Shown one piece after another: positions 26,176 through 34,880 of a DNA stretch of 63,853 bases (the stretch's first letter is position 1; the number at the start of each line of letters is the position of its first letter). The stretch spans positions 121,232 to 185,084 of the forward strand of contig NZ_FRAC01000013.1 in the NCBI RefSeq assembly GCF_900142215.1, read 5' to 3'. This stretch comes from Anaerocolumna jejuensis DSM 15929. Lineage in GTDB: Bacteria; Bacillota; Clostridia; Lachnospirales; Lachnospiraceae. The notes under the pieces are model-generated. The model did not search any database. It was given only the letters and a program-made list of their open reading frames with translations, and had not been told where the DNA came from. A program made the position numbers and the translations under genes.

Positions 26176-28207
26176 TCACTCTCACCCGATCACCTTCCTC
26201 AACGAACTTGTTGCTGTCTGTTATAACGGAATCCTTTTCCGAGAGGGAACCCTCAATGGCTGCCGTTTTCTTATCCTTATCCAGGACTTTGACATTCAGC
26301 TTGAAGGCTTCTGTTTCTTTACCGAGAACACTGTCCTTTTCCTTGACCAGCAGTACATAGGTGCTGTTATCGGAACCCTGCCGGATGGCACCGATTGGAA
26401 TGCACTCCTCAAATTCCTCCGAGGTCTTTGAAAGCTGGTATTCCAGGCTGTCACCCTCCTTGTAATTTCCTTTCGGCAGAAGGGCTGTAAAAGTGACCCT
26501 GCCATTACTGTCCGGAAGTCCGATTGACTCCAGCTTGGAGGTCAGAGATTTATTGCTGTTATATGGCTTGATATTTACTTCGTCTCCGGTGACAAAATAT
26601 TTCATATCCTTTTCACTGGCCTTCATGGAGAGCTCGTATCCCCCGGTGGAAATGATGAATTTTTCGCTTCCGGTTACCAGCATTCCGTAATTTAAGCTGG
26701 ATTGGCTGATAACTCCGTTTACAGGAGAGGTTACGCGGCCTTTGTTATTTATAATTTCTGTTATGTTATGAATTTCTTCTTCCTTTTTATCAATATCCAG
26801 TCTGAGAGCTGAGAGGTCAAGGGCCTCGCCCTTTTCTTCCTTCTGTTTCGTTTCCTGCTTTACCTCATTGCCGTCCTTCACTTTATCCAGGGAAAGCCTG
26901 GCAGCCTTAAGGGCTCTCCCGGCAGCTTCTACCGCTTTCTCTCCCTCTTTTTGATCATTGCCGTAATCATAGGTTCCCATCTCCATTGCCTTCAGGTCGC
27001 TGTTTAAAAGGTCTGTTTTCTTTTGAGCCTTAGCGACTTTTTCATTCCATTCCTTTTCCTGGTCCCCTAAATCTTCCTTTGCTCTTTCGATTTTGGTTTT
27101 TGCAGTATTGAGGGTTTCCTCCTTGATATCCAGTTTCCGGAGGACGAGCTGGTAAAGCTGCTGGTAGGAAAGGGTAGGGCTGGCAGCGCTGTTGCTTTCG
27201 ATGTCACTTCGGTAGGCCTTAAGGGCAGTATTCAGCTTTACATCTTCTTCCGTCAGTTCATCCAGTTTGTTCTGAGCATCCTCAACGGCACGGTTTCCGC
27301 TTTTGACTTCTGAATTTCTGGAGGCAATTTGCTGCTCATAAGCTTTTCTGGTAGCGGGGTCATCGGAATACCGTTCCCAGTCATTAATTGCCTCATTCCA
27401 TTTCCGAATGGTTTCCGCCAGATCCTCCTTGGCTCGGTTAAGACTTGTTTCGGCATTTTTGACGTCCTGTTTATGCTCCGTATATTTTTTTGTATAGTAA
27501 AAATCAAAAATATAATTAGAGCGGGCTGTGATTGCTTCCTCCTGCCGGCTTATGACAGCCTCCTTATAGTCTTTTAAGAGGCCCTTCAGAGTCTGTTCCG
27601 GCTCCTCAAGCTCCGTCAGGGCCTCAGTGGAGTCATTTAGGGCTCTTTGGAAGGTCTTCAGGGCGGTTTCTTTCTGGCTCTTTAGGTCTGTAAGCTCCTC
27701 GAACGCAGTATTGTATTCTTCTTTCTTTTTCTTTTTGGCTGTTTTTTGGATGTCTTTTAAGGAGGCCTTTGCTTCCTTTAAATCGTCCAGGGCATTGCTT
27801 TCCTGTAAAAGCGCAGTTTCTAAGTCCAGATTACCGTCGCCGGATACCGTACCCAGGCCGGCTTTTTCATATTGAAGCTGCATTTTTTTTAATTCTCCGT
27901 TCAGGGTTTCCTTTTGGTCCTTTAGGTTAGGAAGGTCATAGATAAATAATATGTCGCCTTTTTTCACCGTGTCCCCGGGCTTTTTTGGCAGCTTTGCTAT
28001 CCGGCAGCCGCTTTGGAGGAGAATATATTTACCGGAATTTCCTTTCACAGTTCCTGTTCCGGATACTTCATAGGATAAGCTGTTTCTCTTTATGGAGTCC
28101 ACGCCTACTCTGGCGACCATAACAGAATCGGCAGTCCTGGAAATAATTGTGAAAGTGAGCATTGCTATAAAAAATCCAATTATCAGTTTTTTTAGTTTTC
28201 TTTCCAT
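26162..28207 (-). CDS. HlyD/MacA-like membrane-fusion adaptor with long coiled coil
   Basis: The 681-residue protein has one N-terminal TM (LIIGFFIAMLTFTIIS), a split lipoyl-like motif (GTGTVKG...VTSPVNGVISQS), and about 330 residues of charged coiled coil between the halves. Barrel domains follow. This is the plan of membrane-fusion adaptors for ABC exporters, with an unusually long hairpin. The start at 28207 fits the family and AAAGGA upstream; the frame running to 28381 overlaps the previous gene. It lies 17 bases after a sugar-type permease gene. Combination with importer genes in one operon is odd. Confidence 0.85.
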   Translation of the reverse strand: MERKLKKLIIGFFIAMLTFTIISRTADSVMVARVGVDSIKRNSLSYEVSGTGTVKGNSGKYILLQSGCRIAKLPKKPGDTVKKGDILFIYDLPNLKDQKETLNGELKKMQLQYEKAGLGTVSGDGNLDLETALLQESNALDDLKEAKASLKDIQKTAKKKKKEEYNTAFEELTDLKSQKETALKTFQRALNDSTEALTELEEPEQTLKGLLKDYKEAVISRQEEAITARSNYIFDFYYTKKYTEHKQDVKNAETSLNRAKEDLAETIRKWNEAINDWERYSDDPATRKAYEQQIASRNSEVKSGNRAVEDAQNKLDELTEEDVKLNTALKAYRSDIESNSAASPTLSYQQLYQLVLRKLDIKEETLNTAKTKIERAKEDLGDQEKEWNEKVAKAQKKTDLLNSDLKAMEMGTYDYGNDQKEGEKAVEAAGRALKAARLSLDKVKDGNEVKQETKQKEEKGEALDLSALRLDIDKKEEEIHNITEIINNKGRVTSPVNGVISQSSLNYGMLVTGSEKFIISTGGYELSMKASEKDMKYFVTGDEVNIKPYNSNKSLTSKLESIGLPDSNGRVTFTALLPKGNYKEGDSLEYQLSKTSEEFEECIPIGAIRQGSDNSTYVLLVKEKDSVLGKETEAFKLNVKVLDKDKKTAAIEGSLSEKDSVITDSNKFVEEGDRVRVNETK

Positions 28208-28224
28208 CAGTGTCCGGTCCTTTC

Positions 28225-29076
28225 TCAGCCTTTTAAGCCGGAAGCGGCTATTCCCTGCTCCAGATATTTCTGCCCGTATAGGAACAGCAGCAGTGCCGGA
28301 GTCATCATAATAACCGATGCCGCAAAGGCAATTCCTGCATTTTCCGCAGATATGGCAGGCAGGTATAAGGACAGGGGCCATAGGCTTTTCTTTCGTGTTA
28401 AAAAGGTAAGGGGCTGCTCCACGGCATTCCAGTATTCCAAAAAATCCAGCAGAAGAGCGGATATAATCCCGGAGGAGCCAAGGGGGATGCCTATTTTAAA
28501 AAAAATAAAGCCTTCCCCTGCACCGTCTAATTTTGCTGCTTCAATCAGGGATTTGGGAATTTCCCGGAAGAATTTCACCATGATAAAAACAGGAAAGGCG
28601 GAAAAAATATTGGGCAGTATGATGGCAAGGGGATTATCCGTTAAGTGAAGCTTAAACAGTACCAGATAGCTTGATACCATGGTGACCTGAAAAGGCAGCA
28701 CCATAAGCAGAATATACAGGGTAAAGAGAAGCTTCTTTCCCTTAAAATCAAATCTGGCAAAGGCCCAGGCTGCCGGAAGGGCAGTAAAGAGCTGCCCCAG
28801 CAGGGAGGGAATCACCTGAAAGCAGGAATTCCAAAACATTACAAAGAACCCGGGGGAATCGAACAGCAGCTCCACATAAGACTTCAGGGTGGGATAGAGG
28901 GGAAGCAAGGTCCAGTTTGCCATTGCAGCGGTATCCCTTAAAATTGGGCCGGTATTTCTGGAAAGCTCGTCACTGCCCATAAAAGAGCCGTTTACTATCA
29001 TTAATATAGGAATCCAGACAACAAGGGCAAGCAGGAATAAACCTGTTGTTTTTATAGTAAGTTTTAATGTTTTCAT
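28225..29076 (-). CDS. Sugar-type ABC permease (MalG-like)
   Basis: This is a 283-residue membrane protein with six TM segments and the EAA loop IEAAKLDGAGEGFIFFKIGIP. The ATG at 29076 is preceded by TTGGAG with 6-base spacing; a TTG 12 bases earlier is less likely. It would pair with the permease gene at 29145-30047 and with the large binding protein upstream. It ends 17 bases before the adaptor gene. Confidence 0.9.
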   Translation of the reverse strand: MKTLKLTIKTTGLFLLALVVWIPILMIVNGSFMGSDELSRNTGPILRDTAAMANWTLLPLYPTLKSYVELLFDSPGFFVMFWNSCFQVIPSLLGQLFTALPAAWAFARFDFKGKKLLFTLYILLMVLPFQVTMVSSYLVLFKLHLTDNPLAIILPNIFSAFPVFIMVKFFREIPKSLIEAAKLDGAGEGFIFFKIGIPLGSSGIISALLLDFLEYWNAVEQPLTFLTRKKSLWPLSLYLPAISAENAGIAFAASVIMMTPALLLFLYGQKYLEQGIAASGLKG

Positions 29077-29144
29077 ACAAATCTCCAAGACTTCATCAAT
29101 GCGCCTTAAGTTTGTGAATTGTTCTTTTCAATAAATTAGTTATT

Positions 29145-30047
29145 TCATTCACTTTCCCGGTCAAATAGCTGTAATACCGACAGCAGTCCGACAAAGAAAA
29201 GCACATAGAGTACGGCGGCAGCGGACATTTTCTGTATATCCAGGGACGTAAACCAGTTGTTGAACAAATGCTGCAGGAGATAAATACTTTCATGGGGATA
29301 ATTTCCCGATATCAGATAGGCCTCCCGGTATACCTTAAAGGAATTGATAAAGGACAAAATACCAATCATGAAGAGGGAAGGGGAGAGAAGGGGCAGGGTG
29401 ATATAACGGAATTTCTGCCAGGGACCTGCGCCGTCTGCGCCTGCGGCTTCATAAAGGGAGGGATTGATCCCGTTCAGACCGGACAGCCATAATACCATGT
29501 CGTAACCGATGTTTTTCCAGAGATAGCTGAATACCAGCACATAAAAAGCCTTATCTGTATTCATGTAATCGCTGCCTGTTATGCCGAGGTGAAGGAGCAG
29601 CATATTGAGAAGCCCTCTTTCATGGAACACTAATTTCCACAAAAGCACCATGGAAGCTGCCGGTATGGCCAGGGGAATCATAAAAGAGGTCTTAAAAAAA
29701 CCGGCATGTTTCAGCTGGGAATACAAAAGCAAAGCCAGCATGAGAGAAAGGCATAAAAGCAGGGGGATACAGATCAGCACAAACCTTAAAGTGTTTTTTA
29801 CAGCCAGCCGGAAAGCTTCATTGGCAAGTACTGTTTTATAATTGGATAAGCCGGTGAAGCTCTGGCTCATGGCTTCACAAAAAGACCTGCGGATAACGTC
29901 AGAAAAGGGGAGCAGTACAAAAACGGTGATGCCAAGAAGGCTTGGAAGCAGGAAAAGCCAGGCTTTTCTTGTTTCCTTTTGCTGCAGGAGTTTTTTTTGT
30001 CTGTTTTTCTTTTTGACGAAAGGGATTAGCGGTGCAGATTTTTTCAT
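29145..30047 (-). CDS. Sugar-type ABC permease (MalF-like)
   Basis: The 300-residue protein has a Lys-rich N-terminus, six TM segments and the EAA loop YEAAGADGAGPWQKFRYITLP (about 220-240), cited here in part as YEAAGADGAGPW. It is the partner of the following permease. The 5' side contains a shrunken copy of the 94-bp repeat in antisense orientation. As with the other sugar importers in the window there is no ATPase gene nearby. Confidence 0.9.
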   Translation of the reverse strand: MKKSAPLIPFVKKKNRQKKLLQQKETRKAWLFLLPSLLGITVFVLLPFSDVIRRSFCEAMSQSFTGLSNYKTVLANEAFRLAVKNTLRFVLICIPLLLCLSLMLALLLYSQLKHAGFFKTSFMIPLAIPAASMVLLWKLVFHERGLLNMLLLHLGITGSDYMNTDKAFYVLVFSYLWKNIGYDMVLWLSGLNGINPSLYEAAGADGAGPWQKFRYITLPLLSPSLFMIGILSFINSFKVYREAYLISGNYPHESIYLLQHLFNNWFTSLDIQKMSAAAVLYVLFFVGLLSVLQLFDRESE

Positions 30048-30055
30048 TTAAATGA

Positions 30056-30105
30056 CCATGCCTTTCTCAAATTTGTGTGTGAAAATTGTCCTTTAATTTT
30101 CGCAT
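30056..30105 (-). repeat. Degenerate, internally deleted copy of the 94-bp repeat
   Basis: On the minus strand GAAAATTAAAGGACAATTTTC is the first hairpin of the repeat (compare GTGTGAAAATT/AATTTTCACAC), followed by CACACACAA and then directly by AAGGCATGG, the tail of the repeat. The second hairpin is missing. It lies in the 102-base gap between binding-protein and permease genes. Confidence 0.6.
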
Positions 30106-30149
30106 GTTTATTTGTGAAATTGTCAATGGACTTAGGGTTTTGCCTTCCG

Positions 30150-32369
30150 CTACTCGGATAAATAGGTGCTGACTTTTGTTTTAACAGCGGATACGGCCTG
30201 GTTTAAGTCAATATCACCTTTTAAGTAGGGAATTATCTGCTCTGTCAGCATATTGTCCAATTCTTCATTTATCTTAATCGGTTTGTTCAGGCTCTGTAAT
30301 GTCTCATACAAACGGAGCCGGTCGGCTTTGCCGGGCCATTCGGCAGAAAAATAATTTCCATCACTATCGCTTGTTGCCATGGAGATACCCTTGTCATCTT
30401 CCTCTGCCCACTTTTTCAGAGATGCTCTATTAACTGGAAAGCCATCATAGAGATCGGCATCCTGAACCTCTTTGGAATACAGGAACTTAAGAAAGGCTTT
30501 TGCTGCATTCTGATTCTTGCCGGACTTATTTAAGCCTGCCATGCCGGAGGGCAGGAAGGTGCTGTTAAGTGAGCCGTAGTCAAGGGTAGTATCCTTTAAC
30601 AGGGCAAACAGCATCATGGAACTGGAGATATTCGTGATTTGTGTCATACCTGCCTGGAACTTACCTTTATTAATTCCAAAAAAGGTGGTAGTAGAATCCC
30701 AGAAAAGTTTATTTTTGTTACCGTTATTAATCTCTTCCATAGTTTCCGCTGCACTTATGTTTTCCGCAACAGCTTTCAAATTTTTCAGGAAGGCGGAAAA
30801 TTTATCATCAGACAGACGTTTGTCCGTTAAAAATTCTTCCCGATAGAGTGCAAGATAGCTTCGCGTCAGCTGATGGTAGGTGAGGGGACCGGAATACGGA
30901 ACGGAGGAACTCTTCATATAATCCACAATGTCCTTTAAATCGGATACATGAGTGAGGGCATCCTTTTTACCGTAAATAACAGGAATAGAAAAACGAAGAG
31001 GCATTTGGTATATTTCCCCGTCAGTTTCGTAACTGTCTGCAATATTGGAAAGAATCTCCCCACTGTCCGATAAGGGCTTAATGATATCGGAAATATCCGC
31101 CAGGACACCCTTTTCTATATAGGAATCCGCGGGAAGTCCGTCCAGCAGGATGATATCGGCTCCGTTACCGGCCAGAAGCTCCGTATTGAGGGCTTTGATA
31201 TAATCCGATACATTTCCTTCTTCTTCCCCCATGGCAGCCACATAATTAATCTGAGTATCGGGGTTTTCTCCCTGGTACAGGGATATGGCCTGACGAAGGG
31301 TTTTATTTTCTTTTAAGGAATATACCGTAAGCTGATTGGAGGGGATGGCAGAGACATTCTTGTCAAAGATAAAGTGAAGCAGTTTAAAACCGCTTCCCGA
31401 ATCAGAAAAGACGCCATAGTAGTCTTCCGGTGATTCGCCGCCGACAAACAGTTCCTGGATATAGGTGGTAGGCATGCTCATGGAGGTCAGGGAACCATCT
31501 ACGGTTTTTTCCCATACGGTTCCATCCTTTATCCTGCGCTGGATACCGCCGGAATCACCTACCAGCAGAGTTTGGTCATCCAGGAGGGCATAAGCGGCAC
31601 CGTTATCGTTGTATGTATAGTCGTAGGTCTTTGTGGTGCTCTTTGACTGGGTATCATAAAGGAAGATACCGGAGTCGGATTCATTTGCTGCAATGACGGT
31701 GCTGCCAGTTACAGTAAAGTTTTTCTGAGTGTCGGCAGGTATTTTATCCTGCTGTTTTCCATCGGGTGAAAAAACCAGCAGATTATTGCTCTGCCACATG
31801 TCCAGAAGTACCAGACTGCCGTCTGCCAGTACCTGTATCCCGTTAATACTGGGATAATAGATTGCTTTTTTAACCTTTTTTGCCGGCTTTAAAAGGTAAG
31901 GAAGGTCCACCTTTATTGAACGGCTGCCGTTATCCTCTGATTTAACCAGAAAACTTTTCGTTGTGCTGTAATCGGTAAAGCCGGCATAGTAATTGCCGTC
32001 CTGGCCCAGGCACATACTTGTGAGGGATACCTTTTCCAGGTCCTTTTGATTCAACCAGCCGGGCTCGCTGCGGCTCCAGCTCATGTCATCCTTCTGGGTA
32101 TAGCAGTTGTAGAGTGCTTTCGCTTCATCATAGGTATAAACCTCAAATTTCTTCTCCTTATTACGCAGGATTTTCAGGATGCTTTCCGATTTCTTTAATT
32201 CCGGCAAATCAACCTTCTTTTCCAGATATCTTCCCTTTTCCTGTGCGGAAGTGTCCTTATCCGGTGTAATCTGTTCGTCTGTACGGATATTATCCTTCCT
32301 GCTGCATCCCAAAAGACTCGTCACGATGAGAACCAGCACAAGAAAATAAGCCGTTGTTCTTTTTTTCAT
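30150..32369 (-). CDS. Solute-binding lipoprotein with N-terminal propeller-like domain
   Basis: A signal peptide with lipobox SLLGC starts this 739-residue protein. Residues about 60-340 have repeated short beta stretches with IYYPSINGIQVLADGSLVLLD-type blades (one is IQVLADGSLVLLD), suggesting a beta-propeller. From about 345 a family 1 solute-binding fold follows (KTLRQAISLYQGENPDTQINYV... DIILLDGLPAD). Normal binding proteins are about 420-580 residues, so the propeller is an added module. It is the first gene after the two-component system and precedes two permease genes. A sensing role that feeds the histidine kinase is possible but not shown. Confidence 0.82.
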   Translation of the reverse strand: MKKRTTAYFLVLVLIVTSLLGCSRKDNIRTDEQITPDKDTSAQEKGRYLEKKVDLPELKKSESILKILRNKEKKFEVYTYDEAKALYNCYTQKDDMSWSRSEPGWLNQKDLEKVSLTSMCLGQDGNYYAGFTDYSTTKSFLVKSEDNGSRSIKVDLPYLLKPAKKVKKAIYYPSINGIQVLADGSLVLLDMWQSNNLLVFSPDGKQQDKIPADTQKNFTVTGSTVIAANESDSGIFLYDTQSKSTTKTYDYTYNDNGAAYALLDDQTLLVGDSGGIQRRIKDGTVWEKTVDGSLTSMSMPTTYIQELFVGGESPEDYYGVFSDSGSGFKLLHFIFDKNVSAIPSNQLTVYSLKENKTLRQAISLYQGENPDTQINYVAAMGEEEGNVSDYIKALNTELLAGNGADIILLDGLPADSYIEKGVLADISDIIKPLSDSGEILSNIADSYETDGEIYQMPLRFSIPVIYGKKDALTHVSDLKDIVDYMKSSSVPYSGPLTYHQLTRSYLALYREEFLTDKRLSDDKFSAFLKNLKAVAENISAAETMEEINNGNKNKLFWDSTTTFFGINKGKFQAGMTQITNISSSMMLFALLKDTTLDYGSLNSTFLPSGMAGLNKSGKNQNAAKAFLKFLYSKEVQDADLYDGFPVNRASLKKWAEEDDKGISMATSDSDGNYFSAEWPGKADRLRLYETLQSLNKPIKINEELDNMLTEQIIPYLKGDIDLNQAVSAVKTKVSTYLSE

Positions 32370-32539
32370 TCTTATTACCTGTTGCTTTAAGCTTCCTTTC
32401 TGGCATTTTTTTAAGTGTCTTTTAGCTGGGACAAAGGAAAGTTATGGAACAGCTTCAACACTTTTCAGATAATAGAATAGCAGTCAAATCTCTAAAAAAT
32501 CTCACAAAAGCAATCGGTTTATGCTTTACCCCAGGAAGG

Positions 32540-33835
32540 TCAGGCATTATCAATGGGAATACAAAAATAAAAGGTGGCACCGCCGCCTAAGGTATCCCGA
32601 ATACCCAGTGTTCCTGCATGAAGCTCTGCCAATTCCTTTGCTATGCTGAGGCCAAGGCCGTAATGAGTCTTATCTTTTCTTGCTTTATCCCCCCGGTAAA
32701 ATCTCCTGAAAACATCCTTTTTCTTCTCATCAGCAATACCTGGGCCGTGGTCTTCCACTTCTATTACCAGCTGTTTCTTATAGCAGTATGCCTTCAGGAG
32801 TATGGTATCCTCTGGGACAGAGTAGACGGCCGCATTGTCGATTAAGATGGCCAGAAGCTGTTTTATGCGCTCCCTGTCACCTTTCACCCCGGGCAGCATA
32901 TCCGCAGGCAGCACCAGCTTTAGCTCCTTTCCCTTTTCTTTGCAGTAAGGATAATAGGTATCATAGGCTTCAATTAATAAAGTATCCGTATCAATAAGCT
33001 CCCTTTTTGTCTGCCAGCGGTTGGTATCCGCAGAGGCCAGGAGGAGCATGTCCTCAATAAGCAGCGCCATACGGCTGCATTCTCTGTCAATTCCTTCAAG
33101 GTAGCGGAGGGAAGAGGCCGGCTCGAGCTTAACAGCAGAAGCATTGGCACGGATGACAGCCAGGGGAGACTTTAATTCATGGGAGGCGGCAGCAACGAAT
33201 TCCGTCTGCTGCCGTCTGCTTTCTTCCACCGGTAAAAGGGATTTTCCTACAATCCACCGGCTTACAAAGAACAGGGCGGCAATGCCGAGAAGGTCAAGGG
33301 CAGCTGCAAACAGAATCTGTGTATAACGGCTCCTACGATTGCTGTTTATGTATTGCAGCAGGATAAGGCTTCGATATCCTTCACCGGAAGGGACGATAAA
33401 TACCGCTCCGAGATAACGGTCTTTGTGGAGGCCTGTTATCTGGTAGGTTTTACTTTGCAGCTCCTTTAAGGAGACGGGCCTTACTAGGGTGCTGATATTA
33501 TCTGTCAGGGCGGTTTTCTTCAATTTCTGTATCAGGATGTCACGCTTTGTAGGAGTATTTATGACTCCCTGATATAATAAGGGTGTTCCGTTATCTTCGA
33601 TATGTATGAGCAGCTGGTTTTCCTTTTCCATCTGGGACAGCCACAGATGACTGATTTCCTTGTCCATCTGTACTGTTTTTGAAATTGTGGAAAAGCTGCT
33701 GAGAAAGCTGTTCTCTTTCTCCTGCAGCAGCTGTCTGCTGGTATTAAGCGTGAGAATTACCAGGACAGCCGTCAGGATAAATCCGGTAGAGACTGTATAA
33801 AGGAGAATAAATTTTCTTTTTAATGCATTAAGCAT
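32540..33835 (-). CDS. Sensor histidine kinase
   Basis: The 431-residue protein has TM1 (about 8-29), an extracellular domain of about 140 residues, TM2 (about 174-195), HisKA with His219 in AASHELKSPLAV, and a HATPase domain with N box DNAAVYS, G1 DHGPGI and G2 HYGLGLSIA. The start ATG at 33835 overlaps the response-regulator stop by 8 bases, which fixes it and implies coupling. It would phosphorylate the regulator encoded upstream. The signal is unknown; the downstream transporter genes are its likely target. Confidence 0.93.
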   Translation of the reverse strand: MLNALKRKFILLYTVSTGFILTAVLVILTLNTSRQLLQEKENSFLSSFSTISKTVQMDKEISHLWLSQMEKENQLLIHIEDNGTPLLYQGVINTPTKRDILIQKLKKTALTDNISTLVRPVSLKELQSKTYQITGLHKDRYLGAVFIVPSGEGYRSLILLQYINSNRRSRYTQILFAAALDLLGIAALFFVSRWIVGKSLLPVEESRRQQTEFVAAASHELKSPLAVIRANASAVKLEPASSLRYLEGIDRECSRMALLIEDMLLLASADTNRWQTKRELIDTDTLLIEAYDTYYPYCKEKGKELKLVLPADMLPGVKGDRERIKQLLAILIDNAAVYSVPEDTILLKAYCYKKQLVIEVEDHGPGIADEKKKDVFRRFYRGDKARKDKTHYGLGLSIAKELAELHAGTLGIRDTLGGGATFYFCIPIDNA

Positions 33836-34511
33836 GGCAAGGATACTCCAATCTGTAACCGATACCGTGGATGGTCCTGATGCAGACGGCCGTGTCAAGA
33901 GCCCTTAGCCGCCTTCTCAGGAAGCTGATATAGTTATCAATATTTCCGTCTTCCACGAAAGTATTCAGACCCCATACCCGGTTTAAAATCTGTTCCCTGG
34001 TTACTATATTTTCTTTATTCAGTAAAAGGAATTCAAGGAAAGCACCTTCCCTTTTGGATAGGGAGATTTCCTTATCACCTTTTGACAGGGTATAAATGCT
34101 GGTATCAAGAGTGATATCCCGGTAGGTCAGGAGGGAAGTGTTCTTCATATTCCTGGGCCTTCTAAGCAATGCCCTTATTCTGGCCAGCAATTCGTCCATG
34201 GCAAAGGGCTTTACCAGATAATCGTCGGCACCTCCGTCCAGACCGTCTATCCGGTCATTGATTCCGTTCATAGCAGTAACCATAATCACCGGGGTGGTAA
34301 TTCCACGGCTCCTGACATCATTTAAGATGGATAAGCCGTCTTTTCCGGGCAGCATCCGGTCCAGGACAATAACATCCTGGGTGTGTTTTTCAATAAAGTA
34401 GACGGCATCCTCGCCGTTATCGCAGATATCCGTCTGATAGCCTTCTTTTTTCAAATGCAGGGCGACTGCTTCGCATAGAGCGGCATCATCTTCAATCAAT
34501 AAAACTCTCAT
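33828..34511 (-). CDS. OmpR/PhoB-type response regulator
   Basis: This is a 227-residue regulator with a receiver domain (acidic pocket EDD at 7-9, phosphoacceptor Asp51 in VIVLDRMLPG, Lys in LVKPFAMDELLAR) and a C-terminal winged helix (RRLRALDTAVCIRTIHGIGYRLE in part as IRTIHGIGYRLE). The ATG at 34511 has AGAGGGA upstream. The frame runs on to 34793, but that stretch is translation of the 94-bp repeats and should not be annotated. It is transcribed with the kinase. Confidence 0.94.
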   Translation of the reverse strand: MRVLLIEDDAALCEAVALHLKKEGYQTDICDNGEDAVYFIEKHTQDVIVLDRMLPGKDGLSILNDVRSRGITTPVIMVTAMNGINDRIDGLDGGADDYLVKPFAMDELLARIRALLRRPRNMKNTSLLTYRDITLDTSIYTLSKGDKEISLSKREGAFLEFLLLNKENIVTREQILNRVWGLNTFVEDGNIDNYISFLRRRLRALDTAVCIRTIHGIGYRLEYPCHA

Positions 34512-34627
34512 AATAATTTCCCTCTTTATCCCAAATAATAATAGCAATATATTAGCACAATAATAAGGAAAATGAAATAAATTATGTTGTCCAAACAGCC
34601 ATGATAGAGTAAAATAGAAAAGAAAAA

Positions 34628-34797
34628 GTGTGAAAATTAAAAAGCAATTTTCACACGCAAGAATGCGCCTGCGAAATCCTCGGCGCAATCTTGCGGCGCG
34701 TTGGGAAGGCATGGCAGATAGTGTGAAAATTAAAAAGCAATTTTCACACACAAGAATGCGCCTGCGAAATCTTGCGGCGTGTTGGGAAGGCATGGAA
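34628..34797 (+). repeat. Two tandem copies of the 94-bp structured repeat
   Basis: Copies begin at 34628 and 34721. Hairpin 1 is GTGTGAAAATT/AATTTTCACAC, with three base pairs changed together compared with the 3378 array. Hairpin 2 is AAGAATGCGCC/GGCGCAATCTT, with a compensated T-A to C-G change. The second copy has lost 12 bases between two AAT triplets. The array lies between divergent genes. Confidence 0.9.
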
Positions 34798-34880
34798 TTT
34801 AGTATGTAACATCTGGTAATTACAAAAATTTAGATAGAAAAAGAAAGGAGACAGATCCGTTTACCGGATTGAGTGAAAAT

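Noticed and set aside
34512..34793. N-terminal extension of the response regulator
   Set aside because: The extra residues repeat because they are translated from two copies of the 94-bp non-coding repeat; the true receiver domain starts at 34511.
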